From contig LFTI01000072.1 of NCBI GenBank assembly GCA_001513285.1, forward strand, positions 51,337 through 89,581: 38,245 nucleotides of DNA, given 5' to 3'. The notes under the pieces were generated by a model. It searched no databases. It worked only from the letters and a program-made list of their open reading frames with translations, and was not told where the DNA came from. Every line of letters starts with the position of its first letter. Position 1 is the first letter of the stretch. Positions 26,718-34,165 of this stretch are shown one piece after another. The DNA is from Rikenellaceae bacterium DTU049 (GTDB lineage: Bacteria; Bacteroidota; Bacteroidia; Bacteroidales; DTU049). The translations under genes were made by a program, and so were the position numbers.

Positions 26718-27956
26718 ATGGAGATTGCAATTTTGAGTATTGGGGATGAACTTTTGAGAGGTATTATAGATAATAAAAATGTTTCATATATAGCTAATCA
26801 ATTATTTATCAATGGCTTTCAGACTAAAACTATATTGTCAGTAGGTGATGATATTAATGTTATTGTCAATGCTTTAGATAAATTATCAAAATCACATAAT
26901 TTGATAATCACTACGGGGGGCTTAGGACCTACTCCAGATGATAAAACTATTGAAGCTATTGCTGATTGGTTAAATGTTCCAATCGTATTAAATGATGAAG
27001 TAAAGAGAACTATACAAAATTTTTATAAAAACCAGGAAGTAAAATATACTCAAATGAGAGAACGGATGGCAATGGCGCCACAATCTGCTGAATTATTACC
27101 TAATCCTGTCGGAGCAGCGCCTGGTATTAAAGTCAAAAAAAATAATGTAATATTATTTAGTCTGCCTGGAGTGCCACAAGAAGCACAAACTATATTCGAT
27201 CAGTCTGTCTTACCATGGATTATTAATAATTATTCTGCTTATTTATGGCGTGTAGCTTATACTTTTAGAAATACTCGAGAAAGTGAAATAGCTGCATTTA
27301 TAGAACCAATGTTAGAAAAATTTGATACCTTGTCAGCTGCTTATCTTCCTTCTTATGGTTATCTCAGAATAGTTTTCACTGCTAAGAAAGATTATTCACA
27401 AAATGAAGGTTTTAAAAAATTTATCAGTAGTTTAATATATACTTTTAGAGAATTTTTTGTTTATGATGATATAGATAAACCAGAAGTATATTTGCATAAA
27501 TTACTTGTAAATTCTAAAAAAACATTGTGTACGTTAGAGAGTTGTACTGGTGGCACTGTAGCAAGTAAAATTGTTTCTAATGCTGGTAGTTCTGAATATT
27601 ACAAAGGGACCTTAGTATGCTATTCTAATGAAATTAAGGAAGAAATATTAGATGTACCAGAAGAAATAATAGCTAAAAAGGGTGCTGTTAGTAAAGAAAC
27701 TGTAAAATATATGGCTGAAAATGGGAAAGAATTATTCAATACAGATTATGCAGTGGCTATAAGTGGTATAGCTGGACCTACTGGTGGCACTCAAGATAAA
27801 CCTGTTGGATTAGTACATTTCGCCATAGCTACACCAACAAAAATTTTTCATAATGAATTTAATTTTCATGGTAATAGAGAAATAGTTATAGAATCAGCTT
27901 CTAACACTGCTATTTTACTATTGATTCAGCATATAACACATTTTAATTTTGAATAG
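26718..27956 (+). CDS. cinA: CinA-family nicotinamide-nucleotide amidase
   Basis: About 412 residues and two domains. The N-terminal MoCF/COG1058 domain (MEIAILSIGDELLRG, then TTGGLGPTPDDKTIEAIA) is related to molybdopterin-binding folds and has ADP-ribose pyrophosphatase activity in characterised CinA proteins. The C-terminal NMN deamidase domain has TLESCTGGTVASKI, GTLVCYSNEIKEEIL and GIAGPTGGTQDKPVGLV. The enzyme recycles nicotinamide mononucleotide to nicotinate mononucleotide for NAD salvage; the old link to competence is indirect. No recA is adjacent. I start at the ATG at 26718, not an in-frame TTG eight codons earlier that lies in the promoter. Confidence 0.94.
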   Translation: MEIAILSIGDELLRGIIDNKNVSYIANQLFINGFQTKTILSVGDDINVIVNALDKLSKSHNLIITTGGLGPTPDDKTIEAIADWLNVPIVLNDEVKRTIQNFYKNQEVKYTQMRERMAMAPQSAELLPNPVGAAPGIKVKKNNVILFSLPGVPQEAQTIFDQSVLPWIINNYSAYLWRVAYTFRNTRESEIAAFIEPMLEKFDTLSAAYLPSYGYLRIVFTAKKDYSQNEGFKKFISSLIYTFREFFVYDDIDKPEVYLHKLLVNSKKTLCTLESCTGGTVASKIVSNAGSSEYYKGTLVCYSNEIKEEILDVPEEIIAKKGAVSKETVKYMAENGKELFNTDYAVAISGIAGPTGGTQDKPVGLVHFAIATPTKIFHNEFNFHGNREIVIESASNTAILLLIQHITHFNFE

Positions 27957-28033
27957 TTTATATAAAACTAAATAATAAAGGAACATTTTTTGCGTAAAAT
28001 AATCATTATCTAAATTGCATTTCATAACAAATT

Positions 28034-28762
28034 ATGAAGAAAGAAAAAAAGAAATTACTATTTTTATTACTCATTACACTGATTATAATGCTGATAATAT
28101 ATTTTATAATTAATAAATCTGAATATTATTTTCCCAAAAGAGAAAATTATAATGTGTATGGAATAGATCTATCCTATTACCAAGGAGACCAGATTAATTG
28201 GGATACATTATTATATGGGAATGATTTACCTATAGAATTTGTCTTTTTAAAGGCGTCTGAAGGTATAAGCTTACAAGATAAAATGTTTGAAAAATATGCT
28301 AAAGAATTGATAAAAAGGAATGTTTGCTTTGGAGCGTATCATTATTTCATAGCTGACATTAGTGGTAGTGAACAAGCTAAAAATTTTTTGAATTCTATTA
28401 ATAATGTGAAAGTAAAACTACCATATGTGATTGATATTGAGGAATATACAGATAGAGAGCTTGCTATAAAAAATTTGAATACTTTTATTCAGACTATTAA
28501 TAATGAAAAAGATCATGAAATAATGATTTATACAAATGTATCTACATATTATGATTTAATAATCGGTAATGATCTGGATCATTTGCCTTTGTGGATAGCG
28601 TCATATAGAATTGATGAGCCACAGTTGCCAAAAGATTTTTTATTTTGGCAATATACAGATAGAGGACGACTAAAAGGAATAAAAACTAAAATAGATTTGA
28701 ATGTCTTTAATGGTAGCTACAATGATTGGATTAAATATAAAAAAGCATGTGGTTGCCAATAG
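28034..28762 (+). CDS. GH25-family lysozyme-like muramidase, membrane-anchored
   Basis: 242 residues. A lysine-rich N-terminus and one hydrophobic segment (about 9-27, LFLLLITLIIML) suggest a signal anchor or uncleaved signal. Residues of about 41-235 form a GH25 barrel: VYGIDLSYYQG (Asp45), FVFLKASEG, FGAYHYF, VIDIEEY (Asp134 and Glu136, the catalytic acidic pair), LPLWIASY and FLFWQYTDRG. The family cleaves the MurNAc-GlcNAc beta-1,4 bond of peptidoglycan. In a cell with no phage genes nearby, a role in its own wall turnover or against competitors is plausible. A near-consensus -7 element TAAATTGC is at 28011-28018. Convergent with the suf genes. Confidence 0.88.
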   Translation: MKKEKKKLLFLLLITLIIMLIIYFIINKSEYYFPKRENYNVYGIDLSYYQGDQINWDTLLYGNDLPIEFVFLKASEGISLQDKMFEKYAKELIKRNVCFGAYHYFIADISGSEQAKNFLNSINNVKVKLPYVIDIEEYTDRELAIKNLNTFIQTINNEKDHEIMIYTNVSTYYDLIIGNDLDHLPLWIASYRIDEPQLPKDFLFWQYTDRGRLKGIKTKIDLNVFNGSYNDWIKYKKACGCQ

Positions 28763-28784
28763 AATGAATAAAATCAGAACAAAC

Positions 28785-29087
28785 CTAAAACAAGCCTAGT
28801 TGTAGTTTAGCTTCTTCAGACATCATATTAGGAGACCAAGGAGGATCAAAAGTTAAATTGATTTTTATATCATTCACACCTTCTAAATTACTAAGAGAAG
28901 CTTTGACATCATTTAAAATCATCTCAGAGATGGGACAATTAGGAGCTGTCATAGTCATCGTAATAATTATATCATTATTTTCAGTAATCTCGATATTATA
29001 GACTATGCCGAGATCCCATATATTAACAGGAATTTCTGGATCAAAAACTGTTTTTAGAATTTCAATTACATTATCTTTGTTTATCAT
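28785..29087 (-). CDS. DUF59/MIP18-family Fe-S assembly protein (SufT-like)
   Basis: 100 residues, a single MIP18/PaaD-like domain. Characteristic features are FDPEIPVNIWDLGIVYNI near the N-terminus and MTMTAPNCPISEMI, whose Cys is the conserved reactive residue. The C-terminus has FDPPWSPNMMSEEAKLQLG. Members of this family (SufT and the eukaryotic MIP18/CIA2) help mature or deliver Fe-S clusters. The gene overlaps or abuts sufE, and the order sufS-sufE-DUF59 supports a SUF accessory role rather than phenylacetate catabolism (PaaD), which would need paaABC nearby. Confidence 0.88.
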   Translation of the reverse strand: MINKDNVIEILKTVFDPEIPVNIWDLGIVYNIEITENNDIIITMTMTAPNCPISEMILNDVKASLSNLEGVNDIKINLTFDPPWSPNMMSEEAKLQLGLF

Positions 29088-29514
29088 TGCTAATATTTTT
29101 TAATAAATATGCCTCAGCATATAATTTTACTTGTTTAATTAAACTACGTAATCCATTAGAACGAGTAGGAGAGAGATGAGAATGAAGTCCGATTTTATCA
29201 AAGACTTCAAAATTATAATTTATAATATCCTGCAATGGTTCACCATTGACAAGTTCTAGAACAATAGCTGCCATACCTTTTGTAATAATAGCATCGCCAT
29301 CAGCTTTACAAAACAAACGACCATCTTTATTCTCACAAAATAACCATAATTGAGATTGACAATCATTTATTAAATATTGGGGAGTTTTATATTTCGGATC
29401 TAAAGGTTCTAAATTCCTAGCTTTATCGATTAAAATATTATATCTATCCATCCAGTCATCAAAGATAGAAAACTCTTCTTCTATTTGTTTAGCCTTTAAT
29501 TCGATATTATTCAT
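29071..29514 (-). CDS. sufE: Cysteine desulfuration protein SufE
   Basis: About 147 residues. SufE accepts persulfide sulfur from SufS and passes it to the SufBCD scaffold. The acceptor cysteine lies in LINDCQSQLWLF (Cys52 from the chosen start), and GDAIITKGMAAIVLELVNG is the conserved second half. I take the ATG at 29514 (MNNIELKAKQ); the longer frame begins with a TTG that almost abuts the sufS stop codon. The 3' end overlaps the DUF59 gene by 17 bases, implying translational coupling. sufB, sufC and sufD are not in the window. Confidence 0.93.
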   Translation of the reverse strand: MNNIELKAKQIEEEFSIFDDWMDRYNILIDKARNLEPLDPKYKTPQYLINDCQSQLWLFCENKDGRLFCKADGDAIITKGMAAIVLELVNGEPLQDIINYNFEVFDKIGLHSHLSPTRSNGLRSLIKQVKLYAEAYLLKNISNDKQR

Positions 29515-29520
29515 AACCAA

Positions 29521-30744
29521 CTAATTCTTGTTAAAAAATTTATATACTGTCTTTAATCCTTCTACTAATTTATCAATGTCATCTTTGTTATTATAAGGAG
29601 CAAAAGAAGCTCTGATAGTACCAGTAACACCTAATAAATTCATTAAAGGTTGAGCACAGTGATGACCTACTCTAACAGCAATTTTTAATTCATCCAAAAC
29701 TGACGCAGCATCATAGGGGTGAATATCATTGAAAACAAAAGACAAAGCTCCATAATGTTTTTGCTCTGGGCAAGCAAAAATTTTAATGTAAGGTAAAGAA
29801 GATAATTTTTCGTATGCATAGTTCCAAAGCTCTTCCTCATAATTAAACATTTGGTTTTTGTCAAATTGACTAATAAAATCAATAGTAGATCCCCAGGCAA
29901 TAGCATCAGCAAAGTTTGGAGTGCCAGCTTCAAACTTAAATGGTAATTCATTGAAAGTAGTCTTATCTATAGTTACAAGATCAATCATTTCGCCGCCACT
30001 CTGATACGGAGGCATAGCATTTAACCATTTTTCATTACCAAATAAAATGCCAATACCAGTAGGACCGTAGAATTTATGAGCAGATAGTGCTAGAAAGTCA
30101 GCATCTAATTTTTGAACATCTATAGACATATGAGGAAAAGATTGCGCAGCATCTATGAGGACGGGAATATTTTTAGAATGCGCAAAGTCAATAATTTCAT
30201 TAATATTAGTAGCTATTCCTAACACATTACTTACTTGAGTGATAGCAATGATTTTTGTATTATTATCAACCAATTTTCTAAAAGCCGCGAGATCAAGAGT
30301 ATAATTATTAACATTAAACGGTATAACGCGCAATTCTAAATTTTTTCTTTTCGCAGCTAATTGCCAGGGGACGAAATTACTATGATGCTCAATAGGTGTG
30401 GTAATGATATTGTCACCGGACTTGCAAAATTGTTCTATATAGCTAAAAGCGACTAAATTAATAGCTTCAGTAGTACCTTTGGTAAAGATAATCTCATAAC
30501 TATTTTTTGCATTTATAAAATTTTGAATTTTATTTCTTGCATCCTCAAATAATTCTGTAGCTTTAATAGATAAATAATGAGCTCCACGATGTACATTTGC
30601 ATTAAAATGAGAATAAAAAAAATTAAGAGTATCTATAGTCTCAATATTTTTTTGTGTAGTTGCAGCATTATCTAAATAAACAATATCATTATTTAACGAA
30701 TAAAAAGGGAAATGATTACGAAAAGAATTAACATCCCATGGCAT
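29521..30744 (-). CDS. sufS: Cysteine desulfurase SufS
   Basis: A PLP-dependent class V aminotransferase-fold enzyme that removes sulfur from cysteine as an enzyme-bound persulfide. 407 residues, the usual length. VYLDNAATTQKN is at the N-terminus, EHHSNFVPWQ includes the PLP-stacking His, ALSAHKFYGPTGIG has the Schiff-base Lys224, and RVGHHCAQPLMNLLGV has the active-site Cys in the short loop typical of SufS (group II) rather than IscS. First gene of the sufS-sufE-DUF59 operon; the gap to sufE is only a few bases. Confidence 0.96.
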   Translation of the reverse strand: MPWDVNSFRNHFPFYSLNNDIVYLDNAATTQKNIETIDTLNFFYSHFNANVHRGAHYLSIKATELFEDARNKIQNFINAKNSYEIIFTKGTTEAINLVAFSYIEQFCKSGDNIITTPIEHHSNFVPWQLAAKRKNLELRVIPFNVNNYTLDLAAFRKLVDNNTKIIAITQVSNVLGIATNINEIIDFAHSKNIPVLIDAAQSFPHMSIDVQKLDADFLALSAHKFYGPTGIGILFGNEKWLNAMPPYQSGGEMIDLVTIDKTTFNELPFKFEAGTPNFADAIAWGSTIDFISQFDKNQMFNYEEELWNYAYEKLSSLPYIKIFACPEQKHYGALSFVFNDIHPYDAASVLDELKIAVRVGHHCAQPLMNLLGVTGTIRASFAPYNNKDDIDKLVEGLKTVYKFFNKN

Positions 30745-30779
30745 AAAGTACTATTTTTTTAAATATTTAATAATAATTA

Positions 30780-30787
30780 CAAAAATA
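30780..30787 (-). promoter_or_regulatory. -7 box (TATTTTTG) of the sufS operon
   Basis: An exact TAnnTTTG match on the minus strand, 35 bases upstream of the sufS ATG. No clear -33 element. Confidence 0.5.
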
Positions 30788-31147
30788 AAATAATTTGTAG
30801 AAATGGTATGATTTTATAACAAATATCATTTTATGAATTATAGATTGTGTTGTAACAACTTTTTAATTTTTTTAATTATCAATTTTATTAGGAATAATAG
30901 TTATATATTCAGTGATACTTACTGGATTATTTATGTAATATTACCAAATATTTTTACTTTTGTAATAAATGGATTGGACATTTGTACATTTAATAAAAAA
31001 TGTATATTTATTGATATGATGTTATTTGATTTTTATATATAAAAAATGCATTCAATTATTATTCCTATGATAGGATTGATTTATCTAAAATTATATTGTA
31101 TCTGGGGATATAAAAAAATTTTTTTTAACCAATTAAATTAAAAATAT
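30788..31147. other. 360-bp AT-rich gap with no supported gene
   Basis: This is the divergent spacer between sufS and the ROK kinase gene. A 69-codon frame at 30833-31042 encodes a hydrophobic, low-complexity peptide. It has no recognisable domain and no -7 box closer than chance, and looks like an AT-rich chance frame. No hairpin, repeat or RNA gene was seen. Confidence 0.5.
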
Positions 31148-32086
31148 ATGAAGGACAATTATTACATTGGTGTAGATATTGGGGGAACCAATACAAAATA
31201 TGGATTAGTAAACGAAAAAGGAGAAATAATTTTTTCAGGTTCTTTTAATACTAAATTATACAAAAATCCGAAAGATCTTGCTAGTGACATTTATTATGAT
31301 TATATCAAAAAGAGTAATGAACAGCACATAAAAGCTAGTGGGATAGGTATAGGAGCTCCCAATGGTAATTTTTATAGCGGTTGCATTGAATTTGCACCTA
31401 ATTTGAATTGGGGTGAAAATATTCCTATAGTCCATATTTTCAGTGAAATATTTCAATTACCTGCGATACTAACAAATGATGCTAATGCTGCTGCAATAGG
31501 AGAAAAATTTTTTGGTGCTGCAAAGGAGATGAAAGATTTTGTAGTGTTAACAATAGGTACAGGATTAGGAAGTGGAATTTTCGCAAATGGAAATATTATA
31601 CATGGTAAAAATGGTTATGCTGGCGAACTAGGACATACTACAATAGCAGAGAGTAATCGCAAATGTAGTTGTGGTAGAATAGGTTGTCTAGAAACATATG
31701 TATCATCTAGAGGAATTTTGCAAACATATAAAGAGAAATGTGCTTCTGATGTTAGAGAAACTGTACCAGATGATATGACTACTAAGGAAATCTATAATTT
31801 GGCATTAAGAGGTGATGAAATAGCAATCGAAACATTTAAAACAACTAGTGAAGTATTGGGGCGTTCTTTAGCAAATCTCATTTTAATACTAGATCCTGAA
31901 GCAATATTTTTGTTTGGAGGAATAGCCAATGCTCATCCGATACTGATACCTACTATAACAGAAGTCATCAATAATAATGTATTGTCGTTATTTAAGGACA
32001 AAGTTAAAATATTGCCATCAGCACTAATAAATAAGAATGCAGCTATATTAGGGAGCACGGCGTTGTTTTATTTAAAAGACAATTGA
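31148..32086 (+). CDS. ROK-family sugar kinase (glucokinase-like)
   Basis: 312 residues. The N-terminal ATP-phosphate motif is YIGVDIGGTNTKYGLV; LTNDANAAAIGE carries the catalytic Asp, followed by TIGTGLGSGIF. GELGHTTI and CSCGRIGCLETYVS make up the ROK zinc site and signature. There is no N-terminal helix-turn-helix, so it is a kinase rather than a NagC/XylR-type repressor. Glucose is the likeliest substrate in Bacteroidota glucokinases, but N-acetylmannosamine, fructose and other sugars are used by close relatives. It fits with pgi elsewhere in the window. A strong hairpin follows its stop codon. Confidence 0.9.
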   Translation: MKDNYYIGVDIGGTNTKYGLVNEKGEIIFSGSFNTKLYKNPKDLASDIYYDYIKKSNEQHIKASGIGIGAPNGNFYSGCIEFAPNLNWGENIPIVHIFSEIFQLPAILTNDANAAAIGEKFFGAAKEMKDFVVLTIGTGLGSGIFANGNIIHGKNGYAGELGHTTIAESNRKCSCGRIGCLETYVSSRGILQTYKEKCASDVRETVPDDMTTKEIYNLALRGDEIAIETFKTTSEVLGRSLANLILILDPEAIFLFGGIANAHPILIPTITEVINNNVLSLFKDKVKILPSALINKNAAILGSTALFYLKDN

Positions 32087-32102
32087 TTTAGAAAGTAATA
32101 AG

Positions 32103-32136
32103 ACGATAATTTTTTAAGAGTTTAAAAAATTATCGT
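32103..32136. terminator. Perfect 15-bp hairpin after the ROK kinase gene
   Basis: ACGATAATTTTTTAA (32103-32117) pairs perfectly with TTAAAAAATTATCGT (32122-32136) around the 4-base loop GAGT, 17 bp past the stop codon. The stem is AT-rich with internal T and A runs rather than a GC stem with a T tail, so termination is plausible but not certain. The IS1595-type element begins only about 10 bp further on. Confidence 0.6.
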
Positions 32137-32144
32137 TAAGAGGT

Positions 32145-33262
32145 TTTGAAAATAACAAATTTTTGTTATACTTTATAGTATGTTATTCATATCTTTGACT
32201 TAATATCTCTCTATACTTGTCCCACGCCCATCTATCGTGCGATGACAGGTTCAGCAGTCTGCCAATGTCAGGATCTATCAACTCTTTTAAGTACTTACTC
32301 ATTATCACAAACCACATCAAGTAGCTTTGTAAGTACTTCGTAGCCACTCCGTGAAATCTACTCAACCACATCTTGAAATTAATTATTTTGCTTTCTACTA
32401 TCTTTACACTATATATCCCTCGTTTAATTTGTCTTTTGTTTACTATGACTTTTTTACTTTGTAAACTTTTAACAGCTTTTCTGAACTCTTTCTTGGGCTT
32501 TACACATATCAGATTGCTCTTTGATAATCTATTCTTTAGCTCTTCTCTTAATTGTTCATTTTTTACTTTTTTCTCTCCAACTTGTTTAAAAAGTAAATTA
32601 CCTTCTCTGTCAGTAACTACTAATACTGCTACCTTTGGATGTTTTTTCTTTTTAGCTCGTCGATATTCTTCTTTGCTTTTGAATTTTCTACCTTTTTCAG
32701 AGTAGTTCATTAGCAGCTCATCAGCTTCCACAATACCAGAAAAGCTTATACCACCTTCTAATGCTCTGATAGCAGCTAATATTTTGTGTCGCCATTCGAA
32801 GCTTGTTTTCAGACAAATGCCAACCTCATCAGCACATGCACGCAGACTTTTACCCTCGAGCATACATCTCATATAGTCTAGCATTAATGGATATTTTCTC
32901 ATGCGATAGACAAAGGTACGAGCAGTTTCACGGAATTGATAACCGCAAGTTTTGCATTTATAAACTTGTCTAGCATTTCTTTTGCCCGCTTTTATGACAT
33001 TTTCGCTTTTGCAGTCTGGACAGATGGCTGCGGTAGATTGAATTTTTACTTTTTGATAATCTACAGCTGTAGCATTGCTATTGACGAGATATTGATATAG
33101 CTCATCCAGAAAATCACGCTTGTGATCCTTGGGTAGAGCCAAGTATTTATCAATGTTTTCAAGTAATTCTTTCATAATTATACAATTTTAAACAAAATTA
33201 ATAAATTTTATTTAAATAATAAAATATTTAAACTATAACATAAAAATGTTAAATTTACCCCT
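32145..33262 (-). mobile_element. IS1595-type insertion sequence (boundaries approximate)
   Basis: An imperfect inverted repeat brackets the transposase gene. Left 32150-32175 reads AAATAACAAATTTTTGTTAT and onward; right 33254-33229, reversed, reads ATTTAACATTTTTATGTTAT and onward. Both continue as A(C/G)TTTA. The right side may extend to the CCCC at 33262. No clear 8-bp target duplication was found, so the ends are uncertain by several bases. Total size is near 1.1 kb. Confidence 0.6.
32183..33175 (-). CDS. IS1595/ISXO2-family transposase
   Basis: 330 residues, apparently full length. The N-terminal zinc ribbon has CPDC (52-55) and CKTC (74-77), followed by GYQFRETARTFVYRMRKYP and a helix-turn-helix segment (LRACADEVGICLKTSFEWRH). 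The ISXO2-like DDE domain starts at GIVEADELLM (Asp152). Its usual second Asp motif (TDG) is replaced by LICVKPKKEF near 222-231, while the later VESKIINFKMWL (Glu261) and GVATKYLQSYLMWF agree with the family. Activity is therefore uncertain. Its start region is the parent-type sequence for remnants A and B near 10-12 kb. Confidence 0.88.
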   Translation of the reverse strand: MKELLENIDKYLALPKDHKRDFLDELYQYLVNSNATAVDYQKVKIQSTAAICPDCKSENVIKAGKRNARQVYKCKTCGYQFRETARTFVYRMRKYPLMLDYMRCMLEGKSLRACADEVGICLKTSFEWRHKILAAIRALEGGISFSGIVEADELLMNYSEKGRKFKSKEEYRRAKKKKHPKVAVLVVTDREGNLLFKQVGEKKVKNEQLREELKNRLSKSNLICVKPKKEFRKAVKSLQSKKVIVNKRQIKRGIYSVKIVESKIINFKMWLSRFHGVATKYLQSYLMWFVIMSKYLKELIDPDIGRLLNLSSHDRWAWDKYREILSQRYE

Positions 33263-33327
33263 TATTTACTTCACATCCTACTTTTTTTAATAAAAATATC
33301 TTATTCCCTCTATTTTTACGATTTCAT

Positions 33328-33335
33328 TAAATTTG
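33328..33335 (+). promoter_or_regulatory. -7 box (TAAATTTG) of the glycosyltransferase-uvrC unit
   Basis: An exact TAnnTTTG match, 29 bases upstream of the glycosyltransferase ATG. No clear -33 TTG. Confidence 0.45.
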
Positions 33336-33364
33336 TAAATTAATTTTATCATTTATAATTTTTT

Positions 33365-34135
33365 ATGAGTATAAATAAACTTTCTGTAGTTATTATAACA
33401 TATAATGAAGAAAAAAATATTGCTCGCTGCATAAATTCTGTTTATCAAATAGCTGATGAGGTAATAGTGGTAGATTCTCATTCAATAGATAAAACTAAGG
33501 AAATAGCAATAGCTCACGGAGCTAAAGTGATAGAACATACATTTGAAGGGTATATTCAACAAAAAAATTTTGCTCTGCAGCAAGCTAATTATCCTTGGGT
33601 ATTATCATTAGATGCAGATGAAGCTTTATCAGATAAGTTAAAAAACAAAATACAAGAAATAAAAAACAATCCCACTGCTGATGGCTATACTATGAATAGG
33701 CTTACATATTATTGTGGTAGATGGATAAAACACACTGGTTGGTATCCAGATAAGAAACTTAGACTCGTTCGTAAGGAGCTAGCTCAGTGGAGTGGTATAA
33801 ATCCTCATGACAGGCTCGAGCTCATTAAGAGTAAAAATATTAAACATATAAATGCTGATATACTTCACTATTCATACTACAGTCTACACGATCATTTAAA
33901 TCAATTAGATAAATTCACTCAAATCTCTGCAAATGAACTGTATAAGGCTAGAATAAATCCAAATTTTTGGCATTTTTTTATAAAACCTGTTCATAAATTT
34001 TTAAATCATTATATTTACAAAGCTGGTTTTTTAGATGGATACGAAGGCTTTCAAATATCAATAATCTCTGCTTATGGTGTTTTTTTGAAATATGCTAAAT
34101 TAAGAGAAATCTATAGAACCAATAAAAATCATTAA
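33365..34135 (+). CDS. Family 2 glycosyltransferase (WaaE/KdtX-like)
   Basis: 256 residues with a GT-A fold. The N-terminus LSVVIITYNEEKNIARCINS is the nucleotide-sugar binding start, IVVDSHSIDKT follows, and SLDADEALS (DADE at 83-86) is the metal-binding acidic motif. KHTGWYPDKKLRLVRK and LHYSYYSLHDHL match the WaaE/KdtX-type lipopolysaccharide core glucosyltransferases, so transfer of a hexose to LPS inner core at the cytoplasmic face is likely. The donor and acceptor are not proven. A C-terminal hydrophobic part (about 200-245) may touch the membrane. uvrC follows after 30 bp on the same strand, so the two may share a transcript. Confidence 0.86.
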   Translation: MSINKLSVVIITYNEEKNIARCINSVYQIADEVIVVDSHSIDKTKEIAIAHGAKVIEHTFEGYIQQKNFALQQANYPWVLSLDADEALSDKLKNKIQEIKNNPTADGYTMNRLTYYCGRWIKHTGWYPDKKLRLVRKELAQWSGINPHDRLELIKSKNIKHINADILHYSYYSLHDHLNQLDKFTQISANELYKARINPNFWHFFIKPVHKFLNHYIYKAGFLDGYEGFQISIISAYGVFLKYAKLREIYRTNKNH

Positions 34136-34165
34136 ACTTATAATATAATTTTTTAGCTAGCAACT

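Noticed and set aside
28763-28784. Terminator between the convergent GH25 and DUF59 genes
   Set aside because: The 22-bp gap contains no inverted repeat or T-run.
30833-31042. 69-codon hydrophobic open frame between sufS and the ROK kinase gene
   Set aside because: It lies in very AT-rich DNA, has low-complexity composition rich in Ile, Phe and Asn, no recognisable domain and no convincing promoter; it is most likely a chance frame.
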